From positions 62,001 through 126,000 of the forward strand of contig CBDCVJ010000050.1 of the NCBI GenBank assembly GCA_965222975.1: a DNA stretch of 64,000 nucleotides. The letters are read 5' to 3'. The position numbers and the translations under genes are program-made. This DNA is from UBA6168 sp965222975 (GTDB lineage: Bacteria; Bacteroidota; Bacteroidia; Chitinophagales; Saprospiraceae). Numbering within the stretch: position 1 is the stretch's first letter; the number at the start of each line of letters is the position of its first letter. This document shows positions 18,396 to 27,365 of the stretch, in pieces. A model generated the notes under the pieces. It saw nothing but the letters and a program-made list of their open reading frames with translations. It searched no databases and was not told where the DNA came from.

Positions 18396-19089
18396 AACTA
18401 TTTTGAAAATAAAACACGATGGGGATGACGGCAAATCCGAGCGGAATTAAAATGGAATACGCCTTTCCCAAAAATTGGATAACTGGGGTATATTTTTGAT
18501 GATTCAAGCCCAATGTCTGGAAAGCAGACTGGAAGCCATGCCAGAGGTGGAAGGCTACCACCACCATACAGACGACGTAGAATAAAACAAATCCTGGGTT
18601 CATAAATGCCACTTTGACTTTTTCATATAAGTCGGCCATTTCTGCTCCTCCTTCATAAGAGATATTGGCAACAAAGCCCATTTTCATTTGCAACCAAAAC
18701 TGGTACAGGTGGATCAGGATAAAAGCCAGCAAAATAGTACCAAGAAAGGCCATGTTACGGGCAAACCCTGGATGAGTATTTACCGCCCTGACTTTGGTCA
18801 CAGCATATTTTTGGCCACCTCTTGCCGCCCTGTTCATAGCCCACAAATAGAGACCTAAGACGGCATGCAAGATGATGAAAAAGAAGTTGCCCTTGGAAAT
18901 AAATTGGATCACCGTATTATGGCCCATGAAATCAGCGTAAGTATTGAACGCCATGCCCTGATCGTTGGCCAGCAACTGGAGGTTGCCAGCGAGGTGTACG
19001 GTCAAAAACAAAATGAGGAAAATCCCAGTAAGGGACATAACGAGTTTTTGACCAATGGAGGATGTTAGAAATTTGCCTAACCAGCCCAT
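18394..19089 (-). CDS. sdhC: Succinate dehydrogenase cytochrome b558 subunit
   Basis: A 231-residue membrane anchor with five predicted helices, the size for the single-subunit di-heme b558 anchor. The N-terminus MGWLGKFLTSSIGQKLVMSLTGIF is typical of Bacteroidota members. Heme-ligand candidates are His in LTVHLAGN, ILHAVLGLYL, ILIHLYQFW and VAFHLWHGFQSAF. It passes electrons to menaquinone. It is the first gene of the operon; the promoter is probably within the 100 bases upstream, where a heptamer array also lies. Confidence 0.95.
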   Translation of the reverse strand: MGWLGKFLTSSIGQKLVMSLTGIFLILFLTVHLAGNLQLLANDQGMAFNTYADFMGHNTVIQFISKGNFFFIILHAVLGLYLWAMNRAARGGQKYAVTKVRAVNTHPGFARNMAFLGTILLAFILIHLYQFWLQMKMGFVANISYEGGAEMADLYEKVKVAFMNPGFVLFYVVCMVVVAFHLWHGFQSAFQTLGLNHQKYTPVIQFLGKAYSILIPLGFAVIPIVFYFQNS

Positions 19090-19126
19090 ATTGATTTGAA
19101 GATTTGTTTTACAAAGTTGATAGGGA

Positions 19127-19164
19127 CAGTTGGCGGTTGGCAGTTCGCAGTTGGCAGTTCGCAG
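19127..19164. repeat. Heptamer array upstream of sdhC
   Basis: Five in-phase heptamers: CAGTTGG, CGGTTGG, CAGTTCG, CAGTTGG, CAGTTCG, then CAG. It lies 37 bases upstream of the sdhC start on the minus strand. Confidence 0.75.
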
Positions 19165-19382
19165 TGATGCCAGATCGCTTGGTTGTCCGTTTTTGCTCCG
19201 TTCTTTAAGAAGCGGTCACAAATGTATTATCTGAAATGGTTTTTCCAAAGGGGAGTTTTTGGAAAGGGCCATGAGCCACTTATTTAGAATAGATACAAAT
19301 ATTTTCAGTTGAATACCTTTAATTATAATTCTCATTTAATAGTAATCAGCAGCGGCGTTTGTTTTTTCACCTCTTAATATGA

Positions 19383-19463
19383 TAATAATCAACGTGAGTT
19401 TTAGATAAGAGCCTCAGAGCAGTTTGCTTTCAATAGTTTTTATCCAAAACTCACGTTAATAAT
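19383..19463. repeat. Palindromic element L with short flanking direct repeat
   Basis: AACGTGAGTTTTAGATA (19391-19407) and TATCCAAAACTCACGTT (19441-19457) match at 16 of 17 positions. TAATAAT stands at 19383-19389 and 19457-19463 on the outside. It is small (about 67 bp) and has no strong inner hairpin. The flanking repeat is low in complexity, so the duplication is less certain than for A or C. Confidence 0.55.
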
Positions 19464-19470
19464 ATTTACC

Positions 19471-19526
19471 ATCAGACAAAAAAAGACCTGATGCCAACAG
19501 GCCATTCAGGTCTTTTTTTGTCTGAT
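19471..19526 (-). terminator. Strong terminator after the prolyl oligopeptidase gene
   Basis: A perfect 21-bp stem (19471-19491 / 19506-19526) carries a T run in its own arm on both strands (AAAAAAAGACCTGA / TCAGGTCTTTTTTT). It lies 26 bases beyond the oligopeptidase stop. Confidence 0.85.
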
Positions 19527-19551
19527 GTGTAATTTTTATTTTTTATACTTC

Positions 19552-21711
19552 CTACCCCTTCACATACTTCACTGCCGTATCCGTATTATAAAACAAAAAC
19601 GAATAAATGTCTGCCTGTTCATCAATGATTTTAGAAGTTGGCTTGCCAGCGCCGTGGCCAGCGTCTGTTTCAATTCGGATCAGCACGGGGTTTTCTCCAA
19701 CATGTGCTTTTTGCAGAGTAGCTGCAAATTTGAAAGAATGGGCCGGCACTACCCTATCGTCGTGGTCAGCAGTCGTGACCATTGTAGCTGGATATTCGAT
19801 CCCTTCTTTCAGGTTATGAATAGGAGAATAACCAAGTAGGTATTTAAACATTTCTTCGCTCTGCTCAGAAGAGCCATATTCAGGAATCCAACCTTTGCCG
19901 ACCGTGAATTTATGGTAACGCAACATGTCCATAACTCCAACCGCAGGTAAAGCAACTGCATACAAATCAGGTCGCTGGGTCATAACAGCGCCGACCAGAA
20001 GGCCACCATTGGAGCCGCCTTGAATGGCCAGTTTTTCTTTTTTGGTGTACCCTTCTTTTATTAAATACTCCGCTGCTGCGATGAAATCATCAAATACGTT
20101 TTGCTTTTTCATCAGCATACCCGCTTTGTGCCATTCTTCGCCGTACTCGCCGCCGCCCCGCAAATTGGGCATGGCAAACACGCCACCATTTTCCAATAAC
20201 AAAATACGGGAGGTGCTGAAAGAGGGAGACAAACTGACATTGAAACCACCATAAGCATAGAGCAGGCAGGGGTTGTTGGAATCTAAATTCAAGCCTTTTT
20301 TATGCACAATGAACATGGAAACAGGTGTTCCATCTTTGCTGTTGTAAGTGACTTGTTTTTCCTCAAATTCACTTGGGTCAAATTTGAGGGAAGTCTTTTG
20401 AAATAGGGAGGATTCCCCTGTTTCAACCTCATATTTAAAAATAGTTGGTGGGTGGATAAAGGAAGTGAAAGTGTAGAACAGTGTTTTATATTCCTTCCTC
20501 CCACCAGGCGAACTGGCAGAACCAATTCCCGGAAGTTTTATTTCCTTCTTATTCGAACCGTCGTAATCCATTTGGTAAATTCGGTCGGTGGCTTTTTCCA
20601 GATAATTGGCAAATAACTTCCCTCCGCCGGTATTGCAGCTTTGGAGTAGGTTTTCTGTTTCAGGTATAATATCCTTCCAGTTTTCTTTCGCTGTATTATT
20701 GATGTCCACTTCAATGAGACGGTAATTGGGCGCATCAATATCGGTTTTTACGAGAAACTTGTTGCCAATACTGTGGACAACCCCACTTTTATTGGAATAG
20801 CCATCGAAGAGGGTAATAAATGAGCCATCTTTTTCCAGGTCCTTAACCATAGTTTTATAGCCATCTGTGCCCGGCTGCTGATAGAGTACCAAATACCGGT
20901 CATCCTCAGTCACATAACAAAAATGGTAATAAGTGGGGTTTTCTTTATCTTCAAAAATCAGTTTGTCGTTGCTCTGTGGGTCGCCCAATTTATGGTAGTA
21001 AACCGAATGTCGGGTATTGTTGCCTTTCAGTTCGTCCCCTTCCTTTGGTGCTGGATAGCGGGAATAAAAAAAGCCATCTTTCCAAAAGGAAGCGCCGCTG
21101 AATTTTACCCACTCCAGTTCATCGTCCAGTTTTTTCATGGTGGCCACTTCGTAAACATGAATCTGCTGCCAATCAGACCCGGCATCGTTGCGACTTACGG
21201 CGAGGTACTTATTATCATCGGAAACACCAATAATGCCTACCGCTGTAGTCCCGTCTTCCGATAGTTTGTTTGGGTCAATGAAAACTTCTGGCACTCCATC
21301 CAGCCCTTTTTGGCGGTAAATAACGGATTGGTTTTGCAGGCCATCATTTTTTGAAAAGAAATAATAATCGCCTACACGTGAAGGTGCAGAGAACTTTGGG
21401 TAATTGAACAACTCTTCATATCGATCACGGATGGCGTTCCTAAAAGGGATTTGATCAAGGTATCCTTGGGTGGTTTTGTTTTGTGCTATGACCCAAGCTT
21501 TGGTATCATCTGCATTATCATCTTCGAGCCAACGGTAGGGGTCCGGAACTTTGTTGCCGAAATATTCATCAATTGTATCGCCAGTCACAGTTTCTGGATA
21601 GCTGACTTTTATGCGAGGGTAATCCATATTCGTGGAAGTCGTTTCTGTTGTTTCGTTTTTACAAGCAATCAAGCCGCATGTAAAAACCAAAATGGCCAGG
21701 ATGTATTTCAT
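19552..21711 (-). CDS. Prolyl oligopeptidase family serine peptidase (S9A), predicted lipoprotein
   Basis: A 719-residue enzyme that cuts short peptides after Pro. It has an N-terminal lipoprotein signal (VFTCGLIACKN, Cys at about 17), a seven-blade propeller (about 80-430) and an alpha/beta hydrolase domain. The nucleophile is in IQGGSNGGLLVG, the Asp in TTADHDDRV and the His in ETDAGHGAGKP. I start it at MKYILAILVF so that the signal is N-terminal. Many bacterial members are periplasmic and this one should be membrane-anchored. It stands alone, with its own -7 box upstream and a strong terminator downstream. Confidence 0.94.
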   Translation of the reverse strand: MKYILAILVFTCGLIACKNETTETTSTNMDYPRIKVSYPETVTGDTIDEYFGNKVPDPYRWLEDDNADDTKAWVIAQNKTTQGYLDQIPFRNAIRDRYEELFNYPKFSAPSRVGDYYFFSKNDGLQNQSVIYRQKGLDGVPEVFIDPNKLSEDGTTAVGIIGVSDDNKYLAVSRNDAGSDWQQIHVYEVATMKKLDDELEWVKFSGASFWKDGFFYSRYPAPKEGDELKGNNTRHSVYYHKLGDPQSNDKLIFEDKENPTYYHFCYVTEDDRYLVLYQQPGTDGYKTMVKDLEKDGSFITLFDGYSNKSGVVHSIGNKFLVKTDIDAPNYRLIEVDINNTAKENWKDIIPETENLLQSCNTGGGKLFANYLEKATDRIYQMDYDGSNKKEIKLPGIGSASSPGGRKEYKTLFYTFTSFIHPPTIFKYEVETGESSLFQKTSLKFDPSEFEEKQVTYNSKDGTPVSMFIVHKKGLNLDSNNPCLLYAYGGFNVSLSPSFSTSRILLLENGGVFAMPNLRGGGEYGEEWHKAGMLMKKQNVFDDFIAAAEYLIKEGYTKKEKLAIQGGSNGGLLVGAVMTQRPDLYAVALPAVGVMDMLRYHKFTVGKGWIPEYGSSEQSEEMFKYLLGYSPIHNLKEGIEYPATMVTTADHDDRVVPAHSFKFAATLQKAHVGENPVLIRIETDAGHGAGKPTSKIIDEQADIYSFLFYNTDTAVKYVKG

Positions 21712-21743
21712 GTTTGTCAAATTAGGTGAATGTTGTAAGGGTG

Positions 21744-21751
21744 CAAAAGTA
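21744..21751 (-). promoter_or_regulatory. -7 promoter box of the prolyl oligopeptidase gene
   Basis: The minus strand reads TACTTTTG, a full match to the Bacteroidota -7 consensus TAnnTTTG, 33 bases upstream of the start codon. A clear -33 TTG at the right distance is not evident. Confidence 0.55.
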
Positions 21752-21824
21752 AGGTTACAAAATGACACTTTTGCTTAATGGAAGATGCTCAAATTAACGT
21801 CAGATATATTTGGCTCTTTTAGAC

Positions 21825-22376
21825 TTACGCTCTGCTAACTTTGGCAAGTGTCCTATCAATCTGCTTCCTGTGCCGAACGAGGTGGTCACGGAAGAATAGT
21901 AGCATGCCATCAAAAGTCATGCGCCCCCCGAAAGCATGGCGGTAGGTCAGCATGTGCAGCCATTCGTCTGGAACATTATCGAGAAATTCTTTTAACTCTT
22001 TTCGTTGTTGCCGCCAGTCTTTGACCAATTTTTCAAATGTGGCATTTTGATCAAAATGGTCTTCATTTACGACTACAGGCGCTTTTACTTTGATGGGGAT
22101 ATGCAAAAAAAGATATAGTTGAAATTTTCTGAAATGATCTGAAAAACCTGCCTTCTTCAAAGAATCGGGATAACTGGTTTTCTTTTCCACGTATGCCATT
22201 GAGCCTTTTTCAGCTTTCATTAAATGTTGCATGATCTCCAAAACCGACCAAGCGTCAGGGGCAGGTTTTTTCCCTAAAATTTCAGGTGGGTATTGGGATA
22301 GATCAGTGACCAGGCGGTCAAGGCTGCTTTCTATTGAACTGAACTTTGACATCAATGATTTGTCCATGTCATGCAT
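21825..22376 (-). CDS. DinB family protein
   Basis: A 183-residue four-helix protein of the DinB/YfiT metal-binding superfamily. Likely metal-ligand His residues are in EIMQHLMKAEKG (about 48-59), HMLTYRHAFGG and FFRDHLVRHRKQIDR. DinB-like proteins bind divalent metal and often act in thiol-dependent transfer; the role here is unknown. Its start overlaps the end of mnmD by 8 bases, so the two are translationally coupled. Confidence 0.85.
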   Translation of the reverse strand: MHDMDKSLMSKFSSIESSLDRLVTDLSQYPPEILGKKPAPDAWSVLEIMQHLMKAEKGSMAYVEKKTSYPDSLKKAGFSDHFRKFQLYLFLHIPIKVKAPVVVNEDHFDQNATFEKLVKDWRQQRKELKEFLDNVPDEWLHMLTYRHAFGGRMTFDGMLLFFRDHLVRHRKQIDRTLAKVSRA

Positions 22377-23037
22377 TTTTTTTGGCCCGAACCATTTCCC
22401 TTTTGCCAGGTGGGCCTTTTAATGTTTTCACTTCAAATCCAATGGATTTCAATGTCCTCTTAAAACTGCCCTTAGCACAGTAGGTTACCAAAACACCTTT
22501 TGGATTTAGGGCTTTGAACATTTTTTCCATCAGAGGAGCTTCCCAAAGTTTGGGCTGAATATTTGGGGCAAATGCATCAAAATAAATAAGGTCGAATTGT
22601 TCGTTAAAGCTTGCCGTCTCAAATGATTGTCTCCTTTTTAATAAGGAAAAATGGTCACTTATCTTTATCGGTTCTTCCCAGTTGCCTTTATGCAGTTTTT
22701 GAAAAACACATTGGCCGTTTACCAAACCGAGCACTTCGCAATAATTCAATTTTTCGACGGTTTCAAGGTCTATTGGGAATTGTTCGACCGCCTGATATTT
22801 TATTTTCACTTTTAATTTATTTGCTTCGACACAGGTAAGCAATGCATTGAGGCCAGTACCGAAGCCCATTTCAAGAATGCTTAATTCTTTTTTTCCCAAA
22901 CATTTGTAAAAGAGGCCTTCCTTAATAAAAACATGCCTGCTTTCCTGAATTGCCCCATATTTGGAATGGTAGGTAACGCCAAATTTTTCCGATAATAAAG
23001 TTGAGGAGCCGTCCCTCGATTCAAATATAATCCACAT
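22369..23037 (-). CDS. mnmD: tRNA U34 5-methylaminomethyl-2-thiouridine methyltransferase, MnmD type
   Basis: A 222-residue stand-alone version of the methyltransferase half of MnmC. It has YHSKYGAIQESRHVFIKEGL near the start, a SAM-binding LSILEMGFGTGLNALLTC, the family motif DLIYFDAFAPNIQPKLWE (DAFxP) and LVTYCAKGSFKRTLKSIGFEV. By family it adds the last methyl of mnm5s2U in tRNA wobble positions, without the FAD half of MnmC. I start at MWIIFESRDG, which matches the family start; an in-frame Met lies at 23106. It is coupled to DinB downstream. Confidence 0.92.
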   Translation of the reverse strand: MWIIFESRDGSSTLLSEKFGVTYHSKYGAIQESRHVFIKEGLFYKCLGKKELSILEMGFGTGLNALLTCVEANKLKVKIKYQAVEQFPIDLETVEKLNYCEVLGLVNGQCVFQKLHKGNWEEPIKISDHFSLLKRRQSFETASFNEQFDLIYFDAFAPNIQPKLWEAPLMEKMFKALNPKGVLVTYCAKGSFKRTLKSIGFEVKTLKGPPGKREMVRAKKNA

Positions 23038-23128
23038 CTTTTTTTGATTTATACTGTTGCCGAAAATTAAATGTTTTGGCAGTGCAGTTTTTAGAGATTC
23101 TTGCACATAAATTGAAACAACCGAACCG

Positions 23129-23863
23129 TCATCCGTTTACCCTTCTCAATTTGATGATGCCCAAAGCATGCATAACCCTCAGTATGGGATATACCGGATC
23201 AAACTCGAACCATTTTTTTGCAAAATTAGGGCTGTTGGGGTGCTTGTGGTGGTTGTTTTGAAATAACTCACCCAACATCAGGAAATCGAAAGGAACCGTG
23301 TTTTTTGAATCATCCTCGTTATTGTAATTCTGGTATCCATATTTATGCCCACACCAATTTACAACGGCTCCGTGAATGGGGCCCATGAGGAAATGGATGG
23401 GCAATAGCAAGTACATCCACCAGGCAGTGGCAAAATAAACATAGAAAATAATGTAAAAGATGCTCCACAACAACCTCGATAAGTGGCCATAGCCAAACCT
23501 GTCAAGCAGTTTCCATTCCGGGTAATTTCCCAAAAATTTGGGGGACACCTTAATTGTTTTGGTGACAAGGCCATGAAAAATTTCCCGGGTATGCATCATC
23601 ATGCCCATCACGTCTTTAAAAAAATGGGGTGAATGGGGGTCTTTTTCGGTGTCAGAGTATGCATGGTGCATACGGTGCATGATGGCATAGGCACTTGGAG
23701 TCAGATAAGAACTCCCCTGTGCGACATAGGTTAAGAAATGAAAAAACCTTTCCCATAACTTACTCATGGTGAACATTTTATGCGAAGCATATCGGTGATG
23801 GAAAAAGGTTTGGAAGAACAAAGACAAAAACCAGTGTGCGGTAAAAAAGATGAAAATAGGCAT
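23129..23863 (-). CDS. Acyl-CoA / fatty acid desaturase
   Basis: A 244-residue integral membrane desaturase of the stearoyl-CoA (SCD/OLE1-like) type. Its three di-iron His boxes are HHRYASH (about 21-27), HRMHHAYSDTEKDPHS (about 63-78) and HHKHPN (about 211-216). Three or four membrane helices lie between. It puts a double bond in a membrane fatty acid, by family at delta-9. It lies 91 bases downstream of mnmD on the same strand in map order but is transcribed before it. Confidence 0.93.
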   Translation of the reverse strand: MPIFIFFTAHWFLSLFFQTFFHHRYASHKMFTMSKLWERFFHFLTYVAQGSSYLTPSAYAIMHRMHHAYSDTEKDPHSPHFFKDVMGMMMHTREIFHGLVTKTIKVSPKFLGNYPEWKLLDRFGYGHLSRLLWSIFYIIFYVYFATAWWMYLLLPIHFLMGPIHGAVVNWCGHKYGYQNYNNEDDSKNTVPFDFLMLGELFQNNHHKHPNSPNFAKKWFEFDPVYPILRVMHALGIIKLRRVNG

Positions 23864-24245
23864 CAGTAAAGTTAAATTAATATTGGATTTTCTCTACAAG
23901 ATTGTAGAAATGCAATAATCGGGATAAGGTTTTAATACTCAACATTTTATAGGTCAATTTTCTCTAAAATTCGTATTATATATTTATTAAAATTAAAAAT
24001 TGGAATAATGTTTGAAAAAACCTAATATGTTTTTGATTCTCTATATCAGTAATTTACAAATATTAATTATTTGAAATTATATGAGGTCAATTGAAACAAA
24101 AAGAAAACAGACAAAGTATCAATAGCACAAAAACGAACCCTTCTGAGCTGCACTAAGCAAATTCCCTGAACATTTTAAACAAGTGACAATCCATCGAGAA
24201 GAAAAAAGGCTTTTCCCCCGGCTTGTCACCCAAAACCGTACTTTC
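23864..24245. other. Divergent intergenic region
   Basis: This A/T-rich space separates the desaturase (minus) and the coiled-coil gene (plus), so it should carry both promoters. I see only a short palindrome TCTACAAGATTGTAGA near 23894-23909. No RNA gene or larger repeat is recognised. Confidence 0.5.
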
Positions 24246-25352
24246 ATGAACAGCCTGAACCGTCAGCTCATCCTCATTGCTACGTCCGCACTGGCACTCA
24301 CTGCAACCATTGGATTCCTTATTCAGACCGACGCATTCAACGAACTGAAAGTAGAATTCAAACAGGTTTTCAAAGAAAACGAAAAAAACAAAAAGCATGT
24401 AAAAGAGCAGGCCGCAACCATCCGTCAATTAGGCGAAGAGATTTTTTTCAAAGAAGATAGTATTCGCAGGCTCAATATTCGGATTGCCGAATTGGTTGAA
24501 GAAACCACAACCTTAAAAGAAAAGGTTAGGTCGCTGGATATAAAGGTTCAAAAGTTAAGCGATAATGTAAACGGGCTAACAAAGCGAATCAACGTTTTAA
24601 ACTCAAGCAAAAGCAAAGACCAACAAAAAATTAATGAACTTGCAAAAGAGCGGGATGAAATATTGAAACAGATGGAATTGATGGATAAACAGCGCACTGC
24701 TGAAAAGGACAGGATGAAAATGAAAGAAGAAAAAGTGCGCCAGCAACAGCAAGCCATGGAGTCATTGGAATCATCCATCAAGAAGAAAAAAGAATCCATT
24801 GACCGTCTAAACGTGTCGCCAAAAAAAGAGGTTAACGAACCTGCTTATGCTGCGCCTCCTGCCATGACGGGCATCGAAAACGAGAAAGAAGAAATCATTG
24901 CTGCAAGGAAGCAAAACCGGATGAAGGAAATTGTGACTTCCACTCAAATTGAATTCAAATCGGTCAGTTTAAGGGACGAAAAAAGCGGTAAGGATTTAGA
25001 TAAAATCAAAGAAAATGGCTGGCGTTATACAATTGTAAATTTCGACCTGACGAATACAGACCCTGATGCCATTTACGACGAAGAATTTATCATCCAAATA
25101 TTCGATGTGGACAACCAAAGGGTCGTCCCTTACAACGAAAGCAACCCAGGGTATCCCGACAGCCACATCGGCTCAACGGGGCATAAGTTCACTTACGAGG
25201 GAAAACCATTGGAAATATCTTATTTCAACAGCCAAAAGAAAACAGGAAAAAATTACGAAGTCCGTTTTTATTATGCTGGTAAAGGGTTTTTATTACCTAT
25301 TAAAAACGGCAACACCCGGATCGTAGAAGATGGAACGGTGGTTCAGCGATAA
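24246..25352 (+). CDS. Membrane-anchored coiled-coil protein
   Basis: A 368-residue protein of no named family that I recognise. One membrane helix or uncut signal lies at about 8-25 (ILIATSALALTATIGFL). A long, charged, heptad-rich coiled coil runs from about 30 to 195, and a compact C-terminal beta-rich domain from about 230 to 365 (GWRYTIVNFDLTNTDPDA and EISYFNSQKKTGKNYEVRFYY). The form suggests a periplasmic spacer with a terminal beta domain. Reading from MNSLNRQLIL (24246) puts the helix at the N-terminus; the frame is open upstream to 24183. A strong terminator follows. Confidence 0.75.
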   Translation: MNSLNRQLILIATSALALTATIGFLIQTDAFNELKVEFKQVFKENEKNKKHVKEQAATIRQLGEEIFFKEDSIRRLNIRIAELVEETTTLKEKVRSLDIKVQKLSDNVNGLTKRINVLNSSKSKDQQKINELAKERDEILKQMELMDKQRTAEKDRMKMKEEKVRQQQQAMESLESSIKKKKESIDRLNVSPKKEVNEPAYAAPPAMTGIENEKEEIIAARKQNRMKEIVTSTQIEFKSVSLRDEKSGKDLDKIKENGWRYTIVNFDLTNTDPDAIYDEEFIIQIFDVDNQRVVPYNESNPGYPDSHIGSTGHKFTYEGKPLEISYFNSQKKTGKNYEVRFYYAGKGFLLPIKNGNTRIVEDGTVVQR

Positions 25353-25401
25353 GATCCGCACTTAGTTTGGAAAGCCTTTATCTCAATAGAAGTTGTTTTT
25401 G

Positions 25402-25431
25402 GGCAGTGACCTCGGTCGCTGCCTTTTTTTA
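25402..25431 (+). terminator. Terminator after the coiled-coil gene
   Basis: GGCAGTGACC (25402-25411) pairs with GGTCGCTGCC (25414-25423), followed by seven T. It lies 49 bases after the stop. Confidence 0.85.
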
Positions 25432-25460
25432 TTTGGAGAATTTGAGAGTATGAGAGAAAA

Positions 25461-25492
25461 AACCATCTAACCATTTAACCATCCAACCATTT
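25461..25492 (+). repeat. Octamer array before recF
   Basis: Four in-phase octamers AACCATCT, AACCATTT, AACCATCC, AACCATTT end 18 bases before the recF ATG and 6 bases before its -7 box, so they occupy the -33 region. Confidence 0.8.
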
Positions 25493-25498
25493 CTCTCC

Positions 25499-25506
25499 TA
25501 CCTTTG
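25499..25506 (+). promoter_or_regulatory. -7 promoter box 4 bases before the recF ATG
   Basis: TACCTTTG is a full match to TAnnTTTG. With the usual distance to the start point, transcription would begin at or within a few bases of the ATG at 25511, giving a leaderless or nearly leaderless message. Confidence 0.6.
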
Positions 25507-25510
25507 CCGC

Positions 25511-26617
25511 ATGCACCTGCTGGTACTCAAACTCACCAATTTTAGGAATTACGAATTTCAAGAACTGAAATTTTCCCCTCATTTAAATCTGATTGCTGGC
25601 CTCAATGGCATGGGGAAAACCAACCTCCTCGATGCCGTTTATTATTTGTGCATGGGAAAAAGTCATTTCACGGGTACCGACCGGAACGTAGTGCGGCATA
25701 AGGAAGACTTTTTCAGGTTAGAAGGGCAATTTTTTTTAAATAAAAAGGAAGAAAAAATAGTCGCTAAAGTACAGCCTGGAAAACTGAAAGTTTTTGAAAA
25801 AAATGACATTCCATATGAGCGTTTAGCAGATCACGTGGGATTGTTGCCTGTAGTGTTTAAAGCACCAGATGACACTGCTTTGGCTTTGGAAGGGAGCGAG
25901 GAAAGACGCCGCTTTTTGGACAATACCCTTTGTCAGGTCGACCAGCAATACTTGTGGCATTTAATGCAGTACAAAAAGGTGTTGCAAAATAGGAATGCGC
26001 TGTTAAAACAATTCGCAGAGCAACGTTCATTCGAGCCAGCGCTTTTGGAAGTATATGACCAACAGATGAATGAGCCAGCAAATTATATTTTTGAAAAAAG
26101 GAAAGAGTTTATTGAAACGTTTGAGCCAAAATTCAATGAATTTTACCAAATCATATGTGATGGGAAAGAACAAGTCAAATGCACATATCGCTCCCAATTA
26201 TCTGAGAATTCTTTTTTTGATAAAATAAAAAATGCAGTAGAAAAAGACCGGGTGTTGCAAAGAACAACAGTGGGCATCCATAAAGATGACCTTCAATTCA
26301 AGATGGACGACCGGCCATTGAAAGTTTTTGCTTCCCAAGGGCAACTCAAGTCGTTTGTGCTTTCTTTGAAATTGGCGCAATATGATTGCCTAAAAACTGA
26401 AAAAGAAATTACTCCAATATTATTGCTCGACGATCTTTTTGACAAGCTGGACGACCGACGGGTAAAACACTTGTTGGAATTGCTAGTAAAAGGAGACTTT
26501 GGTCAAGTTTTTATTACCGACACACATCCAGAACGGAGCGAAGAAATTGCCAAACATTTTGGCAGTGATTATGAAAAATTTATTATTGCAAATGGCTCTT
26601 TAATGACGAATGAATAA
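25511..26617 (+). CDS. recF: DNA replication and repair protein RecF
   Basis: A 368-residue SMC-like ATPase that, with RecO and RecR, loads RecA at gaps. The start LVLKLTNFRNYEFQELKFSP is typical. Walker A is AGLNGMGKTNLLD (about 31-43), the RecF signature TVGIHKDDLQF lies near 255, the ABC-like SQGQLKSFVLSLKLAQ near 278, and Walker B is PILLLDDLFDKLDD. Length is normal. The gene is away from dnaA-dnaN, as is usual in Bacteroidota. The next gene begins 6 bases after the stop. Confidence 0.96.
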   Translation: MHLLVLKLTNFRNYEFQELKFSPHLNLIAGLNGMGKTNLLDAVYYLCMGKSHFTGTDRNVVRHKEDFFRLEGQFFLNKKEEKIVAKVQPGKLKVFEKNDIPYERLADHVGLLPVVFKAPDDTALALEGSEERRRFLDNTLCQVDQQYLWHLMQYKKVLQNRNALLKQFAEQRSFEPALLEVYDQQMNEPANYIFEKRKEFIETFEPKFNEFYQIICDGKEQVKCTYRSQLSENSFFDKIKNAVEKDRVLQRTTVGIHKDDLQFKMDDRPLKVFASQGQLKSFVLSLKLAQYDCLKTEKEITPILLLDDLFDKLDDRRVKHLLELLVKGDFGQVFITDTHPERSEEIAKHFGSDYEKFIIANGSLMTNE

Positions 26618-26623
26618 TTTATA

Positions 26624-27316
26624 ATGATGAATGACCATATCGTAGTTAATTTGACGGACGCAAGCATTTACCAAAAAGAAAACAGAGTGCTGGACAAGGT
26701 AAACTTGACGATCTCACGAGGTGAATTTGTTTACCTGATTGGAAAAACCGGCAGCGGCAAATCGAGCTTGCTAAAAACATTGTACGCTGCCCTTCCCTTG
26801 CAGTATGGGACAGGCACAGTGGCGGGTCATGTGCTTAAGAATTTGAATAGAAAAACCATTCCATTGCTCCGCCGAAAATTGGGCATAATATTTCAGGATT
26901 TTAATTTATTGGAAGATCGCAGCATTGAGCAAAACCTCTTGTTTGCCATGCAGGCCATGGGCTGGACGGACAAGAAAAAAATGAAAGACCGCATTGATGA
27001 ACTGCTCGAAAAAGTGGACTTAACGGGAAAAAATAAAACAATGCCCCACAACATCTCTGGCGGCGAACAACAACGGGTCGTCATCGCCCGTGCCCTCCTC
27101 AATAATCCTCAATTGATAATAGCAGATGAACCTACGGGTAACCTCGACCCTGAAACCTCCGACGATATTTTATTGCTGCTCCGCAAACTGGCGAATGAGA
27201 ATGATACAGCTGTTCTTTTTGCCACTCATGACTACCGCATTTTGGAAAATTTCCCCGCACGGATCATTCGATGCCATGCGGGGAAGGTGATTGATGAGGA
27301 GGATGTGGTGGTGTGA
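26624..27316 (+). CDS. ftsE: ABC transporter ATPase, FtsE-like
   Basis: A 230-residue ATPase subunit. Walker A is LIGKTGSGKSSLL (about 38-50), the Q-loop is IIFQDFNLLEDRSIEQN, the signature SGGEQQRVVIARALL and Walker B LIIADEPTGNLD, followed by the H-loop FATHDYR. Length and sequence fit FtsE, which with FtsX works on cell-wall hydrolases at division. An FtsX-like permease lies far off at 59360. It could also serve the MacB-type permeases, so the symbol is tentative. It follows recF by 6 bases and so is cotranscribed. Confidence 0.85.
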   Translation: MMNDHIVVNLTDASIYQKENRVLDKVNLTISRGEFVYLIGKTGSGKSSLLKTLYAALPLQYGTGTVAGHVLKNLNRKTIPLLRRKLGIIFQDFNLLEDRSIEQNLLFAMQAMGWTDKKKMKDRIDELLEKVDLTGKNKTMPHNISGGEQQRVVIARALLNNPQLIIADEPTGNLDPETSDDILLLLRKLANENDTAVLFATHDYRILENFPARIIRCHAGKVIDEEDVVV

Positions 27317-27365
27317 AATGAACCACTTACCGGTTTTGCTGTTTCTCCCCTAAATTCCAAAAAAA

